This document shows positions 59,462-64,000 of a stretch of DNA of 64,000 bases, piece by piece. The notes beneath the pieces are model-generated. The model was given only the letters and a program-made list of their open reading frames with translations, was not told the DNA's origin and searched no databases. Both the position numbers and the translations under genes were made by a program. Source of the DNA: CAZLWA01 sp964563165 (GTDB lineage: Bacteria; CLD3; SB21); NCBI GenBank assembly GCA_964563165.1, contig CAZLWA010000043.1, positions 1 through 64,000 on the forward strand. Reading direction: 5' to 3'. Numbering within the stretch: the first letter of the stretch is position 1; each line of letters begins with the position of its first letter.

Positions 59462-61072
59462 TTAAGAAGATCCTTTTTTAAAAATTCTCCCCATCACGCG
59501 GTTCAGCACGGAAAAATCAGCACACTTGAAAACGACGGTCAGGCTGAAATAGATGGCCGCACCGATTCCGATTCCGATTACGGTCCGCAGCAAATACTGA
59601 ATGCGGTCCGTATGCGTCAGCATCCATGAATTATGCTGAAGAAAATAATTGCACATCAAAACAACGCCGGCCATCGCGAGTGCGCAACCGAGCAGTTTGG
59701 ATGAATTGACCCCCGCGGACTTAAGATCAAATTCCGCTATGCGTGATTTGAGTCCAAACACGAACAGACAAATTTGAATGAAGAACGCAACCAAAAGCCC
59801 GATTGAAAACGCCGACGGACCGATCTGAAAAGCAAATACGTAACTGATCGTCAAATTAACGATCGTTCCGAACAGGCGGTACCAAAACGGAGTCCAGGTG
59901 TTTTTCATCGCGTAAAACGCTCGAGCAAAGAGATACCACAGGCTTTCCAGGGGAACGGCCAGCGCATAAAACAATAAGATCGAAGCGGTCATATCAATAT
60001 CACCCGGTTCAAATTTTCCGCCGCCGAGGACCAGCCCGATGATCTCCCGCGACAGCACGGCCATCCCGACTCCGGCGGGAAGTGTCAGGTACAGGATCTG
60101 CCGAATGGAGTTTTGAATGTTATAATTAAAGTTTACATAGTTTTTCTGGCTCACGTTTTCGGCAAGATAGGGAAAAATCGCCGTGACAAAGGAAATACCG
60201 AACACGTTCACGGGAAAACTTTCGAAATTCAACGCGTAGCGGAATGCAGAATAACTTCCTTCCTGCAATTGAAAAGCTATTCTCGAGTACACCAGGAACA
60301 ATCCCTGAAGCAGGGCAAGGTTAAGTAAATTGGGGATCGCAAGGAGATAAATATTTTTGACACCCGGCATTTTCCAGTCAAAAGAGAATTTGAAATGATA
60401 ATTCGTTCCGCGCAGGTCCAGCATATTTACCAGCACGACCAGACACGCGCCGATCACAGCGCCGTACGCGGCAGAATATATGCCGTGGTCACGGTGAAAT
60501 AATACAATGCCCAGAATGATTGCAGGATTATACACCAGCAAAGCCAGCGCGTAAGCCGTGAAATGTTTGTTGGCCTGTAAAACTCCGCTGAAGATCTTAC
60601 TCAGTGCGAAGGCTATCTGGGAAACGAGAAACAACCGCGAAATGAATACGATTGCATCTTTGTGCTCCTGCGGCATGCCGTGCGCCAGCCAGATTTCGGT
60701 AATTTGAGGCATGAAAATTCCGGTCAGCAGGCAGACCGCCGTGAACAAAGCCAGCGTGAGGTTCAAAAAACTATTCGCGAGTTTGTTAGCCTCGTCTTTG
60801 GAAAAATTACTCAGGTACTCCGCATAAATAGGAATGAACGACGACGAGGTCACACCCATGATCAGTACGTTTTGGAGCGTGTCCGGAACCGTGAATCCAT
60901 AATTGTAAAAATCCGTCTCGAGGCTCGCGCCGAAATAATGCGCCATCACCTTGTCGCGCACGAGACCGAGGATCGTGCTCAGAAGCGTAGCGATGGTTAC
61001 AAACAAAGCAGCGGCTCCGGCTTGCTGAGACCTGAATATTTTCGATTTTTCTACGGTCGTAGACTCGATCAT
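59462..61072 (-). CDS. murJ: Lipid II flippase MurJ
   Basis: 536 residues, 14 transmembrane helices of the MOP (MviN) type. The N-terminus after a short polar stretch has TIATLLSTILGLVRDKVMAHYFGAS (TM1, quoted here in parts as STILGLVRDKV and AHYFGAS), followed by further MurJ phrases such as GMGVTSSSFIPIYAEY-like VTSSSFIPIYAE, and ARAFYAMKNTWTP. It moves lipid II across the inner membrane for peptidoglycan polymerisation. It sits 18 bases before the NtrX-like regulator gene on the same strand. The 147-base gap behind it, toward the LON-domain gene, holds a small hairpin (TGCGCC...GGCGCA, 61172-61186). Confidence 0.93.
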   Translation of the reverse strand: MIESTTVEKSKIFRSQQAGAAALFVTIATLLSTILGLVRDKVMAHYFGASLETDFYNYGFTVPDTLQNVLIMGVTSSSFIPIYAEYLSNFSKDEANKLANSFLNLTLALFTAVCLLTGIFMPQITEIWLAHGMPQEHKDAIVFISRLFLVSQIAFALSKIFSGVLQANKHFTAYALALLVYNPAIILGIVLFHRDHGIYSAAYGAVIGACLVVLVNMLDLRGTNYHFKFSFDWKMPGVKNIYLLAIPNLLNLALLQGLFLVYSRIAFQLQEGSYSAFRYALNFESFPVNVFGISFVTAIFPYLAENVSQKNYVNFNYNIQNSIRQILYLTLPAGVGMAVLSREIIGLVLGGGKFEPGDIDMTASILLFYALAVPLESLWYLFARAFYAMKNTWTPFWYRLFGTIVNLTISYVFAFQIGPSAFSIGLLVAFFIQICLFVFGLKSRIAEFDLKSAGVNSSKLLGCALAMAGVVLMCNYFLQHNSWMLTHTDRIQYLLRTVIGIGIGAAIYFSLTVVFKCADFSVLNRVMGRIFKKGSS

Positions 61073-61219
61073 TCGCTGTCTCTTTCTAAAAATTCAAAAG
61101 TCAATGGTCAAAATAAAAATGGGAAGCCGAAAGAAAAAGTTTTTACTTTGGCTTTTTCAGCCAGAGGCTTATGCGCCTTGGGCGCAGATTTTTGACGTGA
61201 TAATTACGGCCGAAAAAGT

Positions 61220-61864
61220 TCACAGCTTCTTGTTATGTAAATAACCGTTGCCGCTGATGATACTTTCGATCTCCTTGGTCACTTTTTGCCGGTCGATCAT
61301 GCGGCGCAAGGCCGACGTCGCTTTTTTCAACCGCTCGGAAGTGGAAGTCATTTCCAAAAAAGCCTGCTTTTCGTCTAAATTGAATCCCGCACTCGCGGCG
61401 ATCATGAAAGAAAGTTCTTGGGCTTCCAGATTTTCAATGGCAGGAAGAACGGCGTCTTTGGCGCCGTGTCTGACAGCGTCTTGAAAAAGTTTCGATGCCG
61501 CAACGGACAAAGCTTTCAATTCCGTAGGTTCATCAGAATTCTTGTCTTCTAAAATTTCCACATCTCCGACCAGGTAGGGTTTATCGTTCATGATTTGGTG
61601 AATCGTAAACCGCTCGACCCCTTCCGTCATAATGTTCATACGCCCGTCATCGAATTTCTTAAGAATCTGTTTCAGTTTAGCCGTACAGCCGATCCGGTAA
61701 AAGTTTTCACCCGTATAATACACGACGCCGAAAACCGAACCGGATTGAAGGCATTCGCCGATCATCAGTTTATACCGCTCCTCGAAGATGTGAAGCGGCA
61801 GAGGCGTTCCGGGGAACAATACGACGCCCAAAGGAAATAACGGAATCTTAATTCTTTGATCCAT
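61220..61864 (-). CDS. LON substrate-binding-domain protein
   Basis: 214 residues, a stand-alone N-terminal LON domain (IPLFPLGVVLFPGTPLPLHIFEERYK, quoted in parts as PLFPLGVVLFPG and PLHIFEERYK) without the AAA+ or protease part of Lon. The helical C-terminal end (RLKKATSALRRMIDRQKVTKE) matches the second LON-N subdomain. The function of such stand-alone proteins is unknown; they may bind unfolded substrates or interact with proteases. It overlaps the end of aroB by 17 bases. Confidence 0.87.
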   Translation of the reverse strand: MDQRIKIPLFPLGVVLFPGTPLPLHIFEERYKLMIGECLQSGSVFGVVYYTGENFYRIGCTAKLKQILKKFDDGRMNIMTEGVERFTIHQIMNDKPYLVGDVEILEDKNSDEPTELKALSVAASKLFQDAVRHGAKDAVLPAIENLEAQELSFMIAASAGFNLDEKQAFLEMTSTSERLKKATSALRRMIDRQKVTKEIESIISGNGYLHNKKL

Positions 61865-62969
61865 AGGAGATCAGCTGTTTCAGGTATTCAAAACTTTGTT
61901 GTGCTGCCGCTTGGTTTTCACCGTCGGCGATGATTGCTTTGCCGATCGAGTCTAATACGACCCAGCGCACACGGTTGTTTTGCGCTTTCTTGTCCGATCG
62001 CATCGCCGTTAAAATATTGTTCCAATGGAGCCGTCTAAAAAGACGAATAACATTCTTTCGTTTTAGGACGCCGGGCAACAGCGCCGAAATACATTGTTCG
62101 ATCCGAATCCATTCCGGATAGGAAATTCGTTTTAGTCGATAGGACAAATGGCCGGCGGCAAGCATGCCCAGTAAAACGGCTTCGCCGTGTTTCAATATGG
62201 TATATCCTGATAAACTTTCGAACGCATGCGCCCAGGTATGGCCGAAATTCAAAAGCATTCGCCGGTGCGACTCCTTTTCGTCCTGTTCGACAATGCCTGC
62301 TTTCAATTCACACGATCTCACGACCGATCGCCGGATACATTCTTCTTCCAGCAAGAGAATTTTACGGAATTTTGTTTCAAGCCAAATGAAAAAGTTTTTA
62401 TCAAGGGTCAGTCCGTATTTGATGATTTCGGCCAGTCCGCAGACCCGTTCACGCTCCGGCAGTGTTTTCAAAAACGCCGTATCGATGAAAACGAATTTCG
62501 GCTGGTAAAATGCCCCGATACTGTTTTTCGCTAAGGGATGATTGACGGCCGTTTTGCCGCCGACGGCGCCGTCCGCCATGGCAAGCAGCGTTGTCGGAAC
62601 CTGCACGAACGCCACTCCGCGCATGTACGTTGCCGCGACGAATCCCGCGAGGTCGCCGGTCACGCCGCCGCCGAACGCAACGATCACACTTTTTCTATCC
62701 GCGCCGTTCTTGACGAGCTGAGTAAAAACGAAATTTGCCGTTTCTATTGTTTTATACTTCTCACCATCGGGAACCGTGATCACATGGCTTTCCGGAAAAA
62801 GCGAATCAAATTTGCTTTGATATAGTTTTCTGACGGTCGTATTGGTCACGACGAAACAGGCCGAACCCGGGAAATGCTTTCTTAGCAGAGATTTCAATTT
62901 TTCCGGATGACCGTGCCCGAAAAAGATCGGGTAGCTCCGTTCGCCTAGTTTAACAATTAGCTTTTTCAT
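61848..62969 (-). CDS. aroB: 3-dehydroquinate synthase
   Basis: 373 residues from ATG 62969, with GGTGAG upstream; a GTG nine bases earlier is less likely. NAD-binding and active-site motifs: PDGEKYKT, GGGVTGDLAGFVAATYMRG, VPTTLLAMADGAVGGKTAVNH, and the zinc ligands in LLNFGHTWAHAFE, with LKHGEAVLLGM. It makes dehydroquinate from DAHP in the second step of the shikimate pathway to chorismate. It overlaps the LON-domain gene by 17 bases. pabB, pabC and mqnC, which use chorismate, are within 10 kb. Confidence 0.94.
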   Translation of the reverse strand: MKKLIVKLGERSYPIFFGHGHPEKLKSLLRKHFPGSACFVVTNTTVRKLYQSKFDSLFPESHVITVPDGEKYKTIETANFVFTQLVKNGADRKSVIVAFGGGVTGDLAGFVAATYMRGVAFVQVPTTLLAMADGAVGGKTAVNHPLAKNSIGAFYQPKFVFIDTAFLKTLPERERVCGLAEIIKYGLTLDKNFFIWLETKFRKILLLEEECIRRSVVRSCELKAGIVEQDEKESHRRMLLNFGHTWAHAFESLSGYTILKHGEAVLLGMLAAGHLSYRLKRISYPEWIRIEQCISALLPGVLKRKNVIRLFRRLHWNNILTAMRSDKKAQNNRVRWVVLDSIGKAIIADGENQAAAQQSFEYLKQLISYGSKN

Positions 62970-62976
62970 AAATCTC

Positions 62977-63053
62977 ACCGCAGAGACGCAGAGACGCGGA
63001 GTCGCCGAGGTTTTTAGGAATTTTTCTTCTTTGCGTCTCAGCGCCTCTGCGGT
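62977..63053. repeat. REP-like GC-rich inverted repeat between ychF and aroB
   Basis: The 21-base arms (62977-62997 and 63033-63053, two mismatches) contain the CCGCAGAG / CTCTGCGG phrase, with a 35-base centre holding a direct repeat (GAGACGCAGAGACGC). From memory, CTCTGCG(T/C)CTCTGCGGT palindromes are dispersed in many environmental genomes. It could stabilise the mRNA end of ychF or act as a weak terminator. There is no U-tract. Confidence 0.7.
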
Positions 63054-63063
63054 TTAGTTGAAT

Positions 63064-64000
63064 TTACACATTAAATTTAAAATGCATGACATCGCCGTCA
63101 CGAACGATGTATTCCCGGCCTTCGGTTCGCAGCAAGCCTTTATCTTTGCAGGCCTGCTCGGTCTTATATTTCACATAATCTTCCCACCATATGACGTCCG
63201 CGCAAATGAATCCGCGTTCAAAATCCGAGTGGATCACGCCCGCGGCCTGCGGACATTTCGTCCCGCGATGGATCGTCCAGGCGCGCACCTCATCCGGACC
63301 CGCGGTAAGAAAGGTGTTCAGCCCGAGCAGCTCGTACGTTTCTTTGATCAACGAATGCAGGCCGGGCTCCTTCAAACCGAGGCTTTCCAGAAAAGCCGTA
63401 CGTTCTTCTGCCGGCAGTTCGGAAATTTCCGATTCGATCTGTCCGGAGATCACGACGGTGCGCGATTTTTCCTGTGCGGCGATAGTGCGAACGGTTTTAA
63501 CGTAATCATTTTCTTTGATCACATCACTCTCGGAAACGTTACAGATGTAAAGCACCGGTTTCATGGTGAGCAGAAAAAGATCGGCAATATGCTTTTGATC
63601 CGATTCCGAAAGATTCAAATGGCGGACGGGCTTGCCGTCATCGAGCTGGTTTTTTACTTTTGCCAGGACTTCCAATGAAGCTTTTGCATCTTTGTCTCCG
63701 GTTTTCGCGGCGCGCTCCGTTTGATTAAATCGTTTGTGGACGCTGTCCATGTCTTTGAGAACGAGCTCCGTATCGACGATCGCGATGTCGCGTTCGGGAT
63801 TGATGCTGCCTTCTACGTGAACGACGTCCGCATCGTCAAAACAGCGTACCACATGACCGATGGCATCCACTTCGCGGATGTGGCTCAGGAACTGATTGCC
63901 TAAACCCTCACCTTCATTCGCTCCTTTGACAAGACCCGCGATATCCAGAAAATTGACGGTGGTGTAAAGGGTTTTTTTTGGTTTGATCAATTCGGACAAT
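63064..64000 (-). CDS. ychF: Ribosome-binding ATPase YchF (N-terminus beyond the window)
   Basis: The C-terminal 312 codons of an Obg-family protein; the 5' end runs past base 64000, so roughly 50 residues with the P-loop are missing. Visible: FLDIAGLVKGANEGEGLGNQFLSHI (quoted in parts as DIAGLVKGA and GLGNQFLSHIREVDAI), NVSESD in place of a strict NKxD (typical for ATP preference in YchF), and the TGS-like C-terminus with ARAWT-like VRAWTIHRGTKCPQAAGVIH. It interacts with the ribosome and is implicated in stress and translation fidelity. The stop is 11 bases from the inverted repeat at 62977-63053. An internal Met near the edge is not the true start. Confidence 0.95.
   Translation of the reverse strand, partial: LSELIKPKKTLYTTVNFLDIAGLVKGANEGEGLGNQFLSHIREVDAIGHVVRCFDDADVVHVEGSINPERDIAIVDTELVLKDMDSVHKRFNQTERAAKTGDKDAKASLEVLAKVKNQLDDGKPVRHLNLSESDQKHIADLFLLTMKPVLYICNVSESDVIKENDYVKTVRTIAAQEKSRTVVISGQIESEISELPAEERTAFLESLGLKEPGLHSLIKETYELLGLNTFLTAGPDEVRAWTIHRGTKCPQAAGVIHSDFERGFICADVIWWEDYVKYKTEQACKDKGLLRTEGREYIVRDGDVMHFKFNV

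Overview
This 64 kb window is ordinary chromosome of a diderm bacterium of the FCB superphylum. Two PorV/PorQ-family outer-membrane proteins and a surface protein with a type IX secretion (T9SS) sorting domain point to the Ignavibacteria / Calditrichota / KSB1 / Marinimicrobia neighbourhood. So do Fibrobacter-type FISUMP domains, LPP20-family lipoproteins, HprK, MlaD, MurJ and futalosine-route menaquinone synthesis. This placement is an inference from gene content; no rRNA gene is present. I see no tRNA, CRISPR array, prophage, insertion sequence or origin. Genes are tightly packed, and several convergent or same-strand neighbours overlap.

Layout. 0-3.3 kb (+): two FISUMP surface-protein genes with near-identical terminators, a membrane protein and a two-haem lipoprotein cytochrome. 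3.3-8.3 kb (-): a run of Ser/Thr kinase, rlmD, a sigma-54 response regulator and rluE. 8.4-15.9 kb (-): rsh, a metallo-hydrolase, a TPR lipoprotein, rlpA, xerC and hpf, closed by a strong terminator. 16.2-18.1 kb (+): glmS. 18.2-23.9 kb (-): uvrA, hprK, mlaD and a ZIP transporter. 24.1-31.8 kb (-): an unusual cluster of five LPP20-like exported proteins ending in a TPR-CHAT (caspase-like) protein. 32-37.4 kb (-): porV-like, an M6-protease-like T9SS cargo whose zinc site is lost, and purM. 37.8-40.3 kb (+): pyrB, rfbB and a cNMP-binding protein. 40.3-45.9 kb (-): selB, an FG-GAP repeat protein, a PBP4-type peptidase and a second PorV/PorQ. 46.1-51.6 kb (+): rpe, an HcrB-like FAD/[4Fe-4S] subunit, a TonB-like protein, purD and an amidase. 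51.5-53.8 kb (-): pabB and pabC. 54-55.1 kb (+): mqnC. 55.1-64 kb (-): a sugar MFS transporter, a SpoIID-like protein, an NtrX-like regulator, murJ, a LON-domain protein, aroB and ychF (cut by the window edge). A 32-codon membrane-protein gene with a consensus promoter lies at 57.9 kb on the + strand.

How the genes fit together. Several groups have a common theme. Stringent response and ribosome hibernation (rsh...hpf) share a transcription unit. Envelope building is spread across glmS, murJ, dacB-like, amidase, rlpA and SpoIID-like genes. Surface export is represented by the PorV proteins and their likely cargo. Chorismate use is represented by aroB, pabB/pabC and mqnC.

The best candidate for an undescribed system is the 24.1-31.8 kb cluster: exported LPP20-type proteins, one with three copies of the domain and one with a CsgG/FlgT-like tail, together with an exported TPR-CHAT protein that keeps its His/Cys pair. 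The second is the FISUMP pair. Its C-terminal thirds are hypervariable on a fixed scaffold, as in C-type-lectin targets of diversity-generating retroelements, although no reverse transcriptase or template repeat is visible here.
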